A DNA stretch of 64,000 nt from Psychroflexus longus. GTDB taxonomy: Bacteria > Bacteroidota > Bacteroidia > Flavobacteriales > Flavobacteriaceae. The notes under the pieces are model-generated. The model was not told the DNA's origin. It ran no database searches and saw nothing but the letters and a program-made list of their open reading frames with translations. Position numbers and translations under genes: made by a program. Position 1 is the stretch's first letter. Every line of letters starts with the position of its first letter. Shown piece after piece: positions 7,535 to 17,244 of this stretch. The stretch spans positions 496,001-560,000 of the forward strand of contig NZ_JAIQZE010000001.1 of assembly GCF_020164595.1 (NCBI RefSeq). The letters run 5' to 3'.

Positions 7535-8127
7535 TTAATATTCAAACACAAGATCCATAGGAAACTGTAAATCTGGAAATAATTTGGAGGTTATAATTTC
7601 ATCTTTGTCTTCTTAGATCTGGAATTCCTGAAATTCTTCATTTTCTAAAGAGAATATTTGTAGTGACTTTCCTTCCGGATTCACAAGCCAATATTCTTTG
7701 ACACCGTTTTCCTGATAGAGATTAAACTTTTCGTTGTAATCTTTTTTCATTGTAGAACTTGAAAGCACTTCCATAATTAAATCTGGCGCTCCAACACATC
7801 CACAATCATCCAATTTGGAGGGGTCACAAATCACACAAATATCGGGCTGCACAACAGTAGTGATTTCTTTATCTTCTTCACCAATATTTTTCACTAAGCA
7901 TACATCAAACGGCGATTGGTAGACTTTACAATTCTTATTTTCTAAAAATTTCTATAGCTGTACGTGGGTAACACCTTCAATTCTTTTATGAAAAGCCTTG
8001 GCGCCGGACTTATTTTATAAATACGCCCTTTGATGAGCTCTACCCGTTCCTGAAACCTCCAGGTCAGATAATCAGTATATGTTTTGCTGAAAGCCAATTG
8101 CGATATATCGGTAATTTTTGGCTTCAT
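7535..8127 (-). pseudogene. Uma2-family (DUF820) putative endonuclease, decayed
   Basis: Uma2 proteins have a restriction-endonuclease-like fold and mostly unknown roles. The 5' part reads MKPKITDISQLAFSKTYTDYLTWRFQERVELIKGRIYKISPAP. The 3' part holds the conserved VVQPDICVICDP, APDLIMEVLSSST, FNLYQENGVKEYWLVNPEGKSLQIF and a typical tail EDKDEIITSKLFPDLQFP. Three lesions separate them: a frameshift just after ISPAP (about 7998-8003), an in-frame TAG near 7955 between HVQL and KFLENK, and an in-frame TAA at 7614-7612 before the tail. I placed the start at the ATG of MKPK (8127) and the end at the TAA at 7537-7535. Confidence 0.82.
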
Positions 8128-8240
8128 TACGAAATTAATTGTTTGTAAATCACCTATATAGAATATTTGTTTAGGTGTGTTTTTGGTCAAACTTAAATCA
8201 GGTTACAACAGCTGTTGCCTTCAAAAAATATAATCGAAAC

Positions 8241-9590
8241 TTAGTTTTTTAAATATGATTCTTGTCTTGGAATGGTTAAGAATTCTTTCTGTCTGCCATT
8301 CAAATAAATGACTTGTTCTCCCTCATAATGCGCTCCTTCTTCCAACATGACTCTGAAGGGTTTTTGCCATTCTTCAAGAAAAACTTCAGCATTCAATTCA
8401 ATAGCGTATACGGTATTTGGATATAAACTGTAATTTCCAGAACCAGGCACATCACCCTGATTATCCCACATGCCGATAGTTGGACCTGCAGCATGTCCAT
8501 GATAACCCATGGGGTGCGTATAAATCGTACCCTTGATATCTTCAGCTTTCATTTGTGTTCTAGCCTGCTTCAAAATTTCATTGCCTGTTCGTCCTGTTTT
8601 GAAATTGGAAGTTAAAATATCCTGCAAACGATTTCCAACAGCTAAAGCATCTACTAAATATTGGGGAACCTCTTTCTCATCCGGTTTTAAGACATAGGCC
8701 AATTCTTGGGTATCTGTGTTAAGTCTTAAGTAGGTAATCCCAAAATCCATATGTAAAACATCACCGGGCATAATGACTTCGGGATCTGGGTTGTTATCGA
8801 AGGTTCTTAAATGCTCCTTGCTTTCGTTACTTGCTCTTTGTATATCAACGGTCGGATGAAACCAGGTTTCTAGTCCCAAGTCTTTTATCCTGTCTCTATA
8901 CCACCACACCACATCTGTAGTTTTGGTAACCCCAGGAGTGATCACCTGTTCTGATAAACCCTCCTGAATAATGTCATGCGCAATGCTTTGAATGTGTTTG
9001 TAAGTCGCTAATTCTGAAGCAGTCCTTGTTTCTAACCAACCCACTGCTAAATCTTCAGCTGAAGTCAATTTCTTATGATACGATTTCGGTAAATTTTCCA
9101 AAAGTAATTTATATTCTGTATGATTTAATCCATCAGCATGTCCAAAATCATCTGAAGTATTGATGCCGATTTTATTCGGGTTTCTCTCTTTTATCAATTC
9201 TACCAATCGCTTCCACTGGTCTGGTTGTTGTTCGGGATCCCAGGCTTTTTTGAAATGTTCTCCCACATTATACCTTGCTACAGCAATGGTTTCTACTTTG
9301 TCACTAGATTTTGGCTTGTACATCAACAACATGGTTCTTCGCCTGGCTGCAAGCCAGGTGCTTGGTAATAGGGTTTTAATGATAGGATCTTCGTTGTACT
9401 CCCTGGAAATCACCAGCCACATGTCTATACCTGCTCTATCCATCACTTCTGGAAGGACCGTTTCCAGACGCTCACCAAGCCATTGGTCAATCACTTCAGA
9501 TTGCTCTTTTTGAGACAAAACAGCGAAATCCTGAGCTTGAAAGCTAATGGACATTATTAAAACAAGAAATAGAGTTAACAAGGTTTTCAT
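8241..9590 (-). CDS. secreted M24-family metallopeptidase (Xaa-Pro aminopeptidase type)
   Basis: Predicted dinuclear-metal aminopeptidase of 449 residues. A signal peptide (MKTLLTLFLVLIMSISFQAQ) sends it to the periplasm or beyond. Residues 30-190 resemble the creatinase N-terminal domain. The C-terminal pita-bread domain (195-435) shows metal-ligand candidates D282 in HMDFGI, D293, a histidine in HPMGYHGHAAGP (359-370), E398 in YAIELN and E417 in MLEEG. Substrate specificity cannot be read. No close operon partner: a 208-base gap with the clp terminator lies upstream, and the Uma2 pseudogene lies downstream. Confidence 0.85.
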   Translation of the reverse strand: MKTLLTLFLVLIMSISFQAQDFAVLSQKEQSEVIDQWLGERLETVLPEVMDRAGIDMWLVISREYNEDPIIKTLLPSTWLAARRRTMLLMYKPKSSDKVETIAVARYNVGEHFKKAWDPEQQPDQWKRLVELIKERNPNKIGINTSDDFGHADGLNHTEYKLLLENLPKSYHKKLTSAEDLAVGWLETRTASELATYKHIQSIAHDIIQEGLSEQVITPGVTKTTDVVWWYRDRIKDLGLETWFHPTVDIQRASNESKEHLRTFDNNPDPEVIMPGDVLHMDFGITYLRLNTDTQELAYVLKPDEKEVPQYLVDALAVGNRLQDILTSNFKTGRTGNEILKQARTQMKAEDIKGTIYTHPMGYHGHAAGPTIGMWDNQGDVPGSGNYSLYPNTVYAIELNAEVFLEEWQKPFRVMLEEGAHYEGEQVIYLNGRQKEFLTIPRQESYLKN

Positions 9591-9746
9591 GAGTTGAAGT
9601 TTTAAATTATAATTCTAAGTTAGAAATAATTTTAACGTTACTTCTTTATTGTGTCAAATTAAGTACAACATCAATTAAATTCCTTAGATATTTTAACCCA
9701 GTTCTTATGGCTCTGGAAAAATCCTATTCGAATAATTTCATAAAAA

Positions 9747-9774
9747 AACCTCATCAAAGTTAATTGATGAGGTT
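9747..9774 (-). terminator. terminator of the clpP-clpX unit
   Basis: Eleven-base-pair perfect stem AACCTCATCAA (9747-9757) / TTGATGAGGTT (9764-9774) with a six-base loop. Read on the minus strand it is followed by seven T and lies 25 bases after the clpX stop codon. Confidence 0.85.
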
Positions 9775-9798
9775 ATATAGTTACTTATTGAATTTAGT

Positions 9799-11031
9799 CT
9801 AACCCACTGCTTTCAATTTTCTAAGACTTGTTCTTTCTAAAGCTTTTTCAGCATAAGTTTTAGTGACTTTTAGTTCTGTTTCGTCACCTTCCGGCATGTC
9901 AAACATGGCATCAGTAAGAATAGCTTCACATAATGAACGCAAGCCTCTGGCACCTAATTTATACTCAAGAGCTTTCTCCACAATAAAATCTAAAGCACCG
10001 TCTGTAATTTGAAAATCGATATTATCCATTTCAAATAACTTCTGATACTGTTTTATAATTGCGTTTTTCGGTTGCGTCAGAATCAATCTCAAGGTGTCTT
10101 TATCCAGAGGATCCATGTAAGTTAGAACAGGTAAACGACCAATAATTTCTGGAATAAGTCCGTAATCTTTAAGATCTTTAGGGATAATATACTGTAAGAT
10201 GTTTTCTTTATCTACGCTTTCGCCCAACTTTGAGGCACCGTAACCAACAGCCTGCATATTCAGGCGCTTGGAAATGTTCTTTTCAATACCATCAAAAGCA
10301 CCACCTGCAATGAACAGAATGTTTTCAGTATTGACCTCAATAAACTTTTGGTCTGGATGTTTTCTACCGCCCTTTGGTGGTACATTCACTGTAGTTCCTT
10401 CCAAAAGTTTGAGCAACGCCTGTTGTACGCCTTCTCCACTAACGTCTCTGGTGATAGAAGGATTATCACTCTTTCTGGCTATTTTGTCAATTTCATCTAT
10501 GAACACGATACCGTGCTCGGCTTTTTCCACATTGTAATCTGCTGCAGCAAGGAGTTTGGTCAAAATAGTTTCAACATCTTCTCCAACGTATCCTGCTTCA
10601 GTAAGAACTGTTGCATCGACAATAGCTAAAGGTACATTCAGCATTCTAGCAATGGTCTTGGCAACTAATGTTTTACCAGTACCTGTTTGCCCTGCCATGA
10701 TGATATTACTCTTTTGGATTTCAATATCGTCATTTGAGTTTGGCTGTAACAATCGCTTGTAGTGGTTATAGACAGCAACGGACATTACCTTTTTAGTTTG
10801 GTCTTGTCCTATTACATATTGATCTAGAAAATCTTTAATCGCTTTAGGCTTTCTCAACTTCAATTCTGAAGTCAATTCCTCCGTACTATCCTGCTTAGAT
10901 TCTTCTAATACAATACCGTGAGCTTGTTCTATACATCGGTCGCAAATATGCGCATCCAGTCCTGCAATGAGCAAGCTGGTTTCTGCTTTTTTACGTCCGC
11001 AAAACGAACATTCTAACTCTTCTTTAGCCAT
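9799..11031 (-). CDS. clpX: ATP-dependent Clp protease ATP-binding subunit ClpX
   Basis: AAA+ unfoldase that delivers tagged proteins to ClpP. The N-terminal zinc-binding domain has C8-x2-C11 and C30-x2-C33. Further on are Walker A GQTGTGKT (114-121), pore loop GYVG (147-150), Walker B IVFIDE (175-180), an [23 protein letters not shown] segment, and a ClpP-contacting IGR-type loop in [11 protein letters not shown]. The 410-residue length is standard. It starts 3 bases after the clpP stop, so the two are co-transcribed. Confidence 0.97.
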   Translation of the reverse strand: MAKEELECSFCGRKKAETSLLIAGLDAHICDRCIEQAHGIVLEESKQDSTEELTSELKLRKPKAIKDFLDQYVIGQDQTKKVMSVAVYNHYKRLLQPNSNDDIEIQKSNIIMAGQTGTGKTLVAKTIARMLNVPLAIVDATVLTEAGYVGEDVETILTKLLAAADYNVEKAEHGIVFIDEIDKIARKSDNPSITRDVSGEGVQQALLKLLEGTTVNVPPKGGRKHPDQKFIEVNTENILFIAGGAFDGIEKNISKRLNMQAVGYGASKLGESVDKENILQYIIPKDLKDYGLIPEIIGRLPVLTYMDPLDKDTLRLILTQPKNAIIKQYQKLFEMDNIDFQITDGALDFIVEKALEYKLGARGLRSLCEAILTDAMFDMPEGDETELKVTKTYAEKALERTSLRKLKAVG

Positions 11032-11034
11032 AAT

Positions 11035-11709
11035 TTACTCTCTTGTCAATATTTCATCTATCATTCCGTACTCTTTGGCAGCGTCTGCCTTCATCCAGAA
11101 GTCTCTATCACCATCGTTGTATACATCATCATAAGATTTTCCGGAATGCTTGGAAATGATTTTGTAAAGTTCTTCTTTCAAAAGAACAATTTGTTTTGCA
11201 GTAATTTCTATATCATCTGCCTGTCCTTGAGCACCCCCCATTGGTTGGTGAATCATAACTCTTGAGTGTGGCAGACCGCTTCGTTTTCCTGCAGTTCCAG
11301 CACATAATAATACTGCTCCCATAGATGCTGCAATTCCTGTATTGATAGTCGCAACATCGGGTTTGATAAATTGCATGGTGTCGTAAATTCCAAGACCAGC
11401 ATAAACACTTCCTCCAGGAGAGTTGATGTAAATCTGGATATCTTTAGAAGAATCTGTACTTTCTAAAAATAACAATTGAGCCTGGATGATATTGGCTACC
11501 TGATCATTGATCGGTGTTCCTAAGAAGATGATTCTATCCATCATCAATCTTGAAAATACGTCCATAGCCACTGCATTCATTTGTCGCTCTTCGATGATAT
11601 TTGGAGTCATCGCAGTAGGAATCATACTTGTGATGACCTTGTCGTAATAATTGGCATTGACACCGTGATCTTTGGTGGCAAACTTTTTAAATTCTTTATC
11701 CATTTTCAT
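11035..11709 (-). CDS. clpP: ATP-dependent Clp protease proteolytic subunit ClpP
   Basis: Self-compartmentalising serine peptidase, partner of the adjacent ClpX. The catalytic triad is visible as S129 (GIAASMGAVLL), H154 (SRVMIHQPMGG) and D203 (DRDFWM). The first 35 or so residues precede the conserved core and probably include a propeptide. The start at 11709 (MKMDKEF) is the first ATG after the inverted repeat; the ATG two codons on is an alternative. Downstream of tig but separated from it by a long inverted repeat, so it may have its own promoter. Confidence 0.96.
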   Translation of the reverse strand: MKMDKEFKKFATKDHGVNANYYDKVITSMIPTAMTPNIIEERQMNAVAMDVFSRLMMDRIIFLGTPINDQVANIIQAQLLFLESTDSSKDIQIYINSPGGSVYAGLGIYDTMQFIKPDVATINTGIAASMGAVLLCAGTAGKRSGLPHSRVMIHQPMGGAQGQADDIEITAKQIVLLKEELYKIISKHSGKSYDDVYNDGDRDFWMKADAAKEYGMIDEILTRE

Positions 11710-11734
11710 AGTATCCTCTGTATTTTAAAACGAA

Positions 11735-11793
11735 TATAGCTTGAAGTTAAAGTCTAGCGTTGTTCTTTTACTAAATGTTAACTTCAAGCTATA
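11735..11793. repeat. 16-bp perfect inverted repeat between tig and clpP
   Basis: TATAGCTTGAAGTTAA (11735-11750) and TTAACTTCAAGCTATA (11778-11793) are exact inverse complements separated by 27 bases. In the direction of transcription this follows tig and precedes clpP by 26 bases. The T-run after it is poor (TTCGTTTT), so it is not a standard intrinsic terminator. It could be a weak terminator, an RNA stabiliser or an operator. Confidence 0.7.
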
Positions 11794-11822
11794 GGCTTAG
11801 TTTTTTATATGTTGAATATGAT

Positions 11823-13145
11823 TTACTTATAAATCTTGTCGACAAACTCTTTATAAGTTACATCTTTTTCTTCAACTTCCATTTTATCTTTATAAAGCTC
11901 AAGTAGTTTTTGAACCATAACTTCTTCAGAAAATTGTCTCACTTGTTCTTCGTTGGACATTAAGTTCTGAATGATAGGATCCATTTGGTCTTCTGGGAAA
12001 TCTTGCTGACCAAACTGCATCATTTGCATTCTGATTTTTTCCTTGGCTACTTTTTTAACATCTTCGACTTCGACTTTGATATCGTTGTCTTTAGCGATTT
12101 TAGCTTCGATCAATTGGTATTTAATCCCTTTTTCGCTTTTTGTGTATTCTTCTGTAGCCTCCTCTGGCGTCAATTGCTTTTCTCCCTGAGTTTGAAGCCA
12201 TTTCTGAAGAAATTCTGCTGGCAATTCCATGTCTGCTTTTTCGATTAAAAGCTCTGTGACATCATTGAAAAATTGTTGATCACCTTGTTGCTGAAAAGTT
12301 TGCTTAGACTGTTCTGCTATCTTTTCTTTAGCTTCTTTTTCTGAAGTTACCTCACCTTCACCAAATGCTTTGTCAAACAATTCCTGATTAAGTTCAGCTA
12401 AGATTTGTTCGTTGATTTCTTTGATCGTGAATGTCAAATCCACTTTAAGACCTTCAACTTTATCTTTTTCAAGACCTAAATGTCTTGCTAAAGTGTCGTC
12501 ATCTTTAAAAAGTTTATTGGATTTTAAAGTCACTTGATCTCCGACTTTAGCACCTAAAAGCGCTTTTTGATTAGTCTTACCTTCAATATCTTCAACCTTG
12601 AAAGTCGCTTCATTTTCGATGCTTTCCTCTTCATTATGGAAAGTACCAACAACTGTATAATTCTCTTTAACCTCTTCTTGAGTCACTAGTTTTCCATACT
12701 GACGCTGAATGGTTTTGATTTGATTATCAATCATCTCCTCGTCTGCAGAAATATTATAATAAGTTACAGGACCTTCACCCTCCAGAGTGACATCAAATTT
12801 TGGAGCTAGACCTAATTCAAATTCAAATGTGTAGTTGTCAGACTCCCAGTTAAGGTCATCCTGTGGTCTAGGAAGTGGATTTCCTAAAATATCGATCTTT
12901 TCTTCTGTGATGTAAGAATTTAAAGATTCTTGCAATAATTTGTTGACTTCATCTACCAAAACAGCCTGACCGTATTGTTTTTTAATCATCCCCATTGGAA
13001 CCATGCCTTTTCTAAAGCCTGGAATGTTGGCAGTTTTGCGATAGTCTTTAAGGATTTTATCCACCTTTGGACTATAATCGTCCTTTTCAATATTAATTTT
13101 GACTACAGAATTCAGTTGATCTTTGTCTTCTCTCGTTATATTCAT
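11823..13145 (-). CDS. tig: trigger factor, ribosome-associated chaperone and prolyl isomerase
   Basis: Binds nascent chains at the ribosome exit tunnel. The N-terminal ribosome-binding signature appears as GFRKGMVP (residues 43-50), close to the classical GFRxGKxP. It is followed by a degenerate FKBP-type region around 150-240, and a long helical, acidic C-terminal arm (260-440) rich in Glu, Lys and Gln. The 440-residue length is normal. Its linkage to clpP and clpX is the conserved bacterial order. A good promoter precedes it. Confidence 0.93.
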   Translation of the reverse strand: MNITREDKDQLNSVVKINIEKDDYSPKVDKILKDYRKTANIPGFRKGMVPMGMIKKQYGQAVLVDEVNKLLQESLNSYITEEKIDILGNPLPRPQDDLNWESDNYTFEFELGLAPKFDVTLEGEGPVTYYNISADEEMIDNQIKTIQRQYGKLVTQEEVKENYTVVGTFHNEEESIENEATFKVEDIEGKTNQKALLGAKVGDQVTLKSNKLFKDDDTLARHLGLEKDKVEGLKVDLTFTIKEINEQILAELNQELFDKAFGEGEVTSEKEAKEKIAEQSKQTFQQQGDQQFFNDVTELLIEKADMELPAEFLQKWLQTQGEKQLTPEEATEEYTKSEKGIKYQLIEAKIAKDNDIKVEVEDVKKVAKEKIRMQMMQFGQQDFPEDQMDPIIQNLMSNEEQVRQFSEEVMVQKLLELYKDKMEVEEKDVTYKEFVDKIYK

Positions 13146-13170
13146 TCTAAAGGATTATTTTTTGAAAGTG

Positions 13171-13201
13171 CAAAATTACAATTTATTTCACTGCTTACCA
13201 A
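13171..13201 (-). promoter_or_regulatory. promoter of tig
   Basis: Minus strand: TTG (13201-13199), 20-base spacer, TAATTTTG (13178-13171), an exact match to the TTG / TAnnTTTG consensus of Bacteroidetes, 25 bases before the tig ATG. Confidence 0.65.
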
Positions 13202-13251
13202 GTTTTTATAAATCGTGAGCGCTTTCTAAAGCTTAAAGTATTCCAAATAAA

Positions 13252-13836
13252 TCAATCCAATTCTGAAGATTCTGAAGCGATTGCTTTGGAATCTCTTTTC
13301 AGTTTGACGAACATAATGACATCAAAAATAAAATGAGCAGCCATCGCCGCATAGATATCAAAATACAGAACTAAATATCCAAAGCCAGCTGAAATGAAAA
13401 TCAGAAAAATTCCGTAAATAGATTTTTTCCAATCTTTGGTAGATATGTATCCATGAAGTATTACGAACAAAATCGCAGCAAACCACAATCCTAGCAAAGG
13501 CTGTAGAGCCCCTCTAAACAAAATTTCTTCACCTACCCCAGCACAAAACGAATAGAAAAGTATGTCTGGCCAATGTAGGTCCAAACTTTTAAAAAGGTTG
13601 GCATAAAAAGTATTCGTTTCTTTTAACGGTGGTAATTTCAACAGTAATACCCCAATGAAAGCAGCTACAGCACCAAATCCCAAACCTAAAGGAATTGACA
13701 AAAGCAAGTTGTTATAATTAAACATTTCAAAATACTGAACCTCATCTGAAAATGCTAGAATGAGATAAGCTATGCCACTAAATCCAAAGAGCGTAAATAC
13801 AGATAAAGTAAACATGGCTTTTTTGGTTAAAAGCAT
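13252..13836 (-). CDS. CPBP-family intramembrane glutamic endopeptidase
   Basis: Membrane protein of 194 residues with about six hydrophobic segments. The Rce1/CAAX-like motif is present as GEEILFRG (102-109: E103, E104, R108), with a second conserved histidine in LHGY (H128) and a third in AAHFIFDVIM (H168). The family cleaves proteins within membranes and has roles in protein maturation or peptide self-immunity in other bacteria. No candidate substrate lies nearby. It is monocistronic or weakly linked to tig. Confidence 0.85.
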   Translation of the reverse strand: MLLTKKAMFTLSVFTLFGFSGIAYLILAFSDEVQYFEMFNYNNLLLSIPLGLGFGAVAAFIGVLLLKLPPLKETNTFYANLFKSLDLHWPDILFYSFCAGVGEEILFRGALQPLLGLWFAAILFVILHGYISTKDWKKSIYGIFLIFISAGFGYLVLYFDIYAAMAAHFIFDVIMFVKLKRDSKAIASESSELD

Positions 13837-13946
13837 AAGTCGATAAATTTTAAAAATTCAATTCTTTAGTAGAATAAGTTGATGTGACGGTTCTAGTGAT
13901 AAGTGTGCAAGACTTACTTATTAAAAATATAAACTCTTACTCGAAG

Positions 13947-14297
13947 CTATCTTCTTCCTGAGCGTTCGGCAACTGAAAATATAATAGACTGGAGAAATGA
14001 AAGCAGGATACTAAACAACACTGCCCACCAGAATCCATCGACTCTAAAAGCATCTACGAGACCGTCTGCCATCAAAATAATAAGCGCATTGATTACTAAT
14101 AAAAAGAGACCAAAAGTTACTACTGTGACCGGCAGCGTTAATATAAGAAGAATGGGTTTTACAAATATATTGAGTAAGGCTAAAATCGCAGCAACTACAA
14201 TAGCAGTAAAAAAATCGGAGACATAAACTCCGCCGAGGATATTGGATAACACCAAGACAATTATTCCTGTGAGTATAATTTGTAATAAAACTTTCAT
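13947..14297 (-). CDS. phage holin family / four-TM membrane protein (PF04020 type)
   Basis: Small 116-residue hydrophobic protein with four predicted membrane segments (about 5-22, 30-48, 53-78, 90-108). It carries the family-typical VKPILLILTLPVTVVTFGLFLLVINALIILM pattern (given here in part: residues 45-75). Despite the family name such proteins are widespread chromosomal membrane proteins of unknown function and no prophage is present here. Flanked by a terminator upstream. Confidence 0.8.
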   Translation of the reverse strand: MKVLLQIILTGIIVLVLSNILGGVYVSDFFTAIVVAAILALLNIFVKPILLILTLPVTVVTFGLFLLVINALIILMADGLVDAFRVDGFWWAVLFSILLSFLQSIIFSVAERSGRR

Positions 14298-14329
14298 CGG
14301 TTAGGGTTTTGGTTGAATGTAAAAATAAA

Positions 14330-14363
14330 AAAACTGCTTCAATAAATCTATTGAAGCAGTTTT
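14330..14363 (-). terminator. terminator of the FadL-SGNH unit
   Basis: Perfect 15-base-pair stem AAAACTGCTTCAATA (14330-14344) / TATTGAAGCAGTTTT (14349-14363) with a four-base loop, 20 bases after the SGNH stop codon. Read on the minus strand it runs into a long T-rich tail. Confidence 0.9.
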
Positions 14364-14382
14364 TAAAGAATTTAAACCTTAA

Positions 14383-15939
14383 TTAATTGACGTTATCGCT
14401 TAATGTAACCGTTCCGTATTCACCAATATTGACTTCTGGCAAGTCAGAACCGTAAGTCATATTGATAGCTCGGAGAGTTTCATTGGCAACCAGGGCATAG
14501 CCACGTGGGGTTAAATGCACTCCATCCAAAGAAAAACCACCACCACTCACAAAATCTGAGGTCACAATACCTCCAGGAAAACTAATTCCTTGTGATACCT
14601 GCTGTAATAAACCGTCAGCATCTACAAATGCTAAATTATTGGCTTCTGCCAGACCTTGGATTGTAGAATTGTAAGCTGTTCTCGCATTTGAAATATTTTG
14701 TAATTCTGATGTATCTAGAGCATCCTTATCATCAATACCATTGACCGCATTCAAGACCAATTGTGCTTGCTCCGGACTTGGACTACCCCCTTGTTGAAGA
14801 AGACCTAAAACCTGAAGAACCTCTGGTGAAAGCGCTACAGAACCATAACCTTGAGCTAATGCGCCTTGGTCAATCGTAAGCAACAGCAATTCTTCGGGTT
14901 GCATTTGTCTAAATCCTAAAGGATTGGTTTGTGTGACAGGAACATCTATGATGAATCTATTAGGACCTTCATTAAATGTGATAGCATATTGACCCGCTAT
15001 TGCTTGTGCTTGTTGAGGGGGCACTCCTTGCTGAATAAGTCCTTGGGTAAAAATACCTGCAAGAGCTTGAAAAAAGCCTGTTAAGTTTCCTGCAGTTTGA
15101 GCATCCAAAACCAAGGCGTTGTTGGGCACAGTAGTAAAGAATGGAATATCTGTAATGTTTGGAATGTTGTAAACTACACCTCCAGAAGCTGACTCTGTTA
15201 GACCGCTTACCAATTGACTATAAACACTGGCAAACACGTTAGGATCCGTAATGTCATTGGGAGCATAAGTAGAAGGGTCTATATTTCCAGTTTGGTCTAC
15301 ACCTGTACCTCCACTTGTCGCATAGCCTAAAATATCATTGTTTCCAATCCATAAGGAAAAAAAGGAAGGATTTTGTGCTAAAGCATCACCAAGAACCGTA
15401 GCATTATCTGTTGAAGAAAATCTAACAAAATAAGGATTTGCCTGAGCAGGGAGACCTGCAGCATTTCCATATCCAGGAGCTAGCAGATGAAAACTTTTTG
15501 CACCAGGAACTCCCATGTTATTGAAAGGTCCAGAAAGTTTGTTTGTAATTTCAGTTTGTGGGTCTCCAGCTAAAGGAGCTGGGGGTATAACTGGTTGTCC
15601 AGCATTTGAAGACAACACCAATCTATTATTAGTTATTTGATTTCCATTCAATTTCAACCCACCAAGGTTGTCTGCCATAAGTGGCTGAGTGAATTCTCCT
15701 CCACCAACAAGCTCAAACTGACCTGACAAAATATTCGGAAAGGAGTTTTCTTGCCCCTCTACATAAAGAGCATTATCAGCATAACCGGCGGTAAGAGAAT
15801 TTCCTAGTGAAACGTAATTAGAAAAATCTGCTTCACCAGCTGTATAGATTTCGTTTTCTTCAATACCTTCTTCAAACTCAGGCTCACAAGCGAAGAGTCC
15901 GAAAGCTAAAAAGGGTAAAAATTTTATATAGTTTTTCAT
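14383..15939 (-). CDS. SGNH/GDSL-family esterase lipoprotein (second copy)
   Basis: Surface or periplasmic lipoprotein of 518 residues: signal peptide with lipobox ending at C18 (FGLFAC). SGNH blocks are visible as NYVSLGNSLTAGY with nucleophile S48, the mid-protein WIGNNDILGYA (block III Asn), and the C-terminal DGVHLTPRGYALVANE with catalytic Asp and His. The long interior (200-430) is an insertion typical of these large Bacteroidetes SGNH lipoproteins. It starts 10 bases after the FadL-type channel gene, suggesting ester or lipid hydrolysis linked to uptake. It is a paralogue of the gene at 17454-19118. Confidence 0.85.
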   Translation of the reverse strand: MKNYIKFLPFLAFGLFACEPEFEEGIEENEIYTAGEADFSNYVSLGNSLTAGYADNALYVEGQENSFPNILSGQFELVGGGEFTQPLMADNLGGLKLNGNQITNNRLVLSSNAGQPVIPPAPLAGDPQTEITNKLSGPFNNMGVPGAKSFHLLAPGYGNAAGLPAQANPYFVRFSSTDNATVLGDALAQNPSFFSLWIGNNDILGYATSGGTGVDQTGNIDPSTYAPNDITDPNVFASVYSQLVSGLTESASGGVVYNIPNITDIPFFTTVPNNALVLDAQTAGNLTGFFQALAGIFTQGLIQQGVPPQQAQAIAGQYAITFNEGPNRFIIDVPVTQTNPLGFRQMQPEELLLLTIDQGALAQGYGSVALSPEVLQVLGLLQQGGSPSPEQAQLVLNAVNGIDDKDALDTSELQNISNARTAYNSTIQGLAEANNLAFVDADGLLQQVSQGISFPGGIVTSDFVSGGGFSLDGVHLTPRGYALVANETLRAINMTYGSDLPEVNIGEYGTVTLSDNVN

Positions 15940-15948
15940 TATCTCTGA

Positions 15949-17205
15949 TTATAGTTTATAAGTTACTCCGATACCTGGCAGAAATGCATTGGACTTATAA
16001 GTCCCTTCGAAAGGCACGCTTTGCCCATTTTCTGTGTAAGAATCATAAGAAGCATCAATTTCTTTAAATCTTAAATAAAGAAAGGAAGCATCAACTGCGA
16101 ATTTTTCTGAAATTTGAAAAGATAGACCGGCAGTATATCCGTTTCCATCATTCCTTGGTGTTTCAGGAGCGAAGAACCCCTCCTGAACAGGAGAATCATC
16201 AAAGTAATATCCTGCTCTCAAAGTCAGATTATCTGTTGCTTTATACTGAGCACCAAACCTATAACTAGAAACATTTTTATAATTTCTTGGATTGATTGAA
16301 GTTGCAACGTTTGGGTTTGCAAAATCTATATCCAGTGAGTTATAAACCTCCCAGAATACTCTTTGATAATCGAATGCGAATAGCCACTTTTCATTCATTT
16401 CATAGGCAAAACCCATCGTTAACTCGGCAGGCATTGGAAGAGTAGCATCAAATTCAGTTGTTCCACTTTGTGGAGTAAGCGTAGAATTTGGGAAGTCGAC
16501 AAAGGTAGCCTCTCCACCTTCCGCGTTGAGTAGTATTTCTGATCTGTAATTGAACCCGATTCTAAGCTCTTCAACAGGGGTAAACATAAAACTCGCACTC
16601 CATCCGGTGTTGGTCACACCAGTATCGTCAATGGTAATGTTCGATCTGTTGCCCTGTTCATCTGTAAGTGTTCGGTTGGCATTTCTATTGAAATTTACGT
16701 TACCAGTCACGAAAATAGGTCCACCACCAATACTGAAATGTTTAGAAAGTTTTATAGAAGCTAGAGGTTGAATAAAAATAGCAGCAAGATTAATGTCATT
16801 AACCAAATGAGAACCTGGCCAATCCCTTTCCCATTCTACAGAACTACCAAAAGGAGTTGAAACAGATAAGCCTAAACTTATCCACTCATTAACTTTATAG
16901 GCGGCGTGAAAATAAAATGGGGTACCAGGATCCTGACGTGTTTCTGCAAATTGACCTGTAGATGTATTTTGCCACTTGACGTTTGAGAACACACCGGTTA
17001 TACCAGCTGAAACTGTGAATTTATCTTCAAGGTATACTAAACCTGAAGGGTTGAAAAAGGCTGTTTCTGCACTATTGACAACGCCTACGCCAGCATGACC
17101 CATCGCTAAAGCTCTCTGGCCTTGGGCTGCTACTCGATAGCCTCCTGCATAAGCTGAAGCAGATGCTAACATGAGAAGTAAACCTGAGATTAAAAAGTTC
17201 TTCAT
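15949..17205 (-). CDS. OmpP1/FadL-family outer-membrane channel
   Basis: Predicted 418-residue beta-barrel for hydrophobic substrates such as long-chain fatty acids. It has a signal peptide (MKNFLISGLLLMLASASAYAG), then the family opening YRVAAQGQRALAMGHAGVG and SAETAFFNPSG, equivalent to the FadL N-terminal hatch (NPA/NPS-G). Alternating amphipathic strands follow and the protein ends with an aromatic-poor but typical GIGVTYKL. Its neighbours are two SGNH esterases, which could release the fatty acids it would import. A consensus promoter lies upstream and a terminator after the next gene, so FadL plus SGNH form a two-gene operon. Confidence 0.88.
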   Translation of the reverse strand: MKNFLISGLLLMLASASAYAGGYRVAAQGQRALAMGHAGVGVVNSAETAFFNPSGLVYLEDKFTVSAGITGVFSNVKWQNTSTGQFAETRQDPGTPFYFHAAYKVNEWISLGLSVSTPFGSSVEWERDWPGSHLVNDINLAAIFIQPLASIKLSKHFSIGGGPIFVTGNVNFNRNANRTLTDEQGNRSNITIDDTGVTNTGWSASFMFTPVEELRIGFNYRSEILLNAEGGEATFVDFPNSTLTPQSGTTEFDATLPMPAELTMGFAYEMNEKWLFAFDYQRVFWEVYNSLDIDFANPNVATSINPRNYKNVSSYRFGAQYKATDNLTLRAGYYFDDSPVQEGFFAPETPRNDGNGYTAGLSFQISEKFAVDASFLYLRFKEIDASYDSYTENGQSVPFEGTYKSNAFLPGIGVTYKL

Positions 17206-17244
17206 ATTGAATTTATTTTATTATGAAATTCTAAAATTCGTATT

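Noticed and set aside
13947-14297. Holin-family protein as a prophage sign
   Set aside because: No other phage gene is nearby; this four-helix family is common on chromosomes outside prophages.
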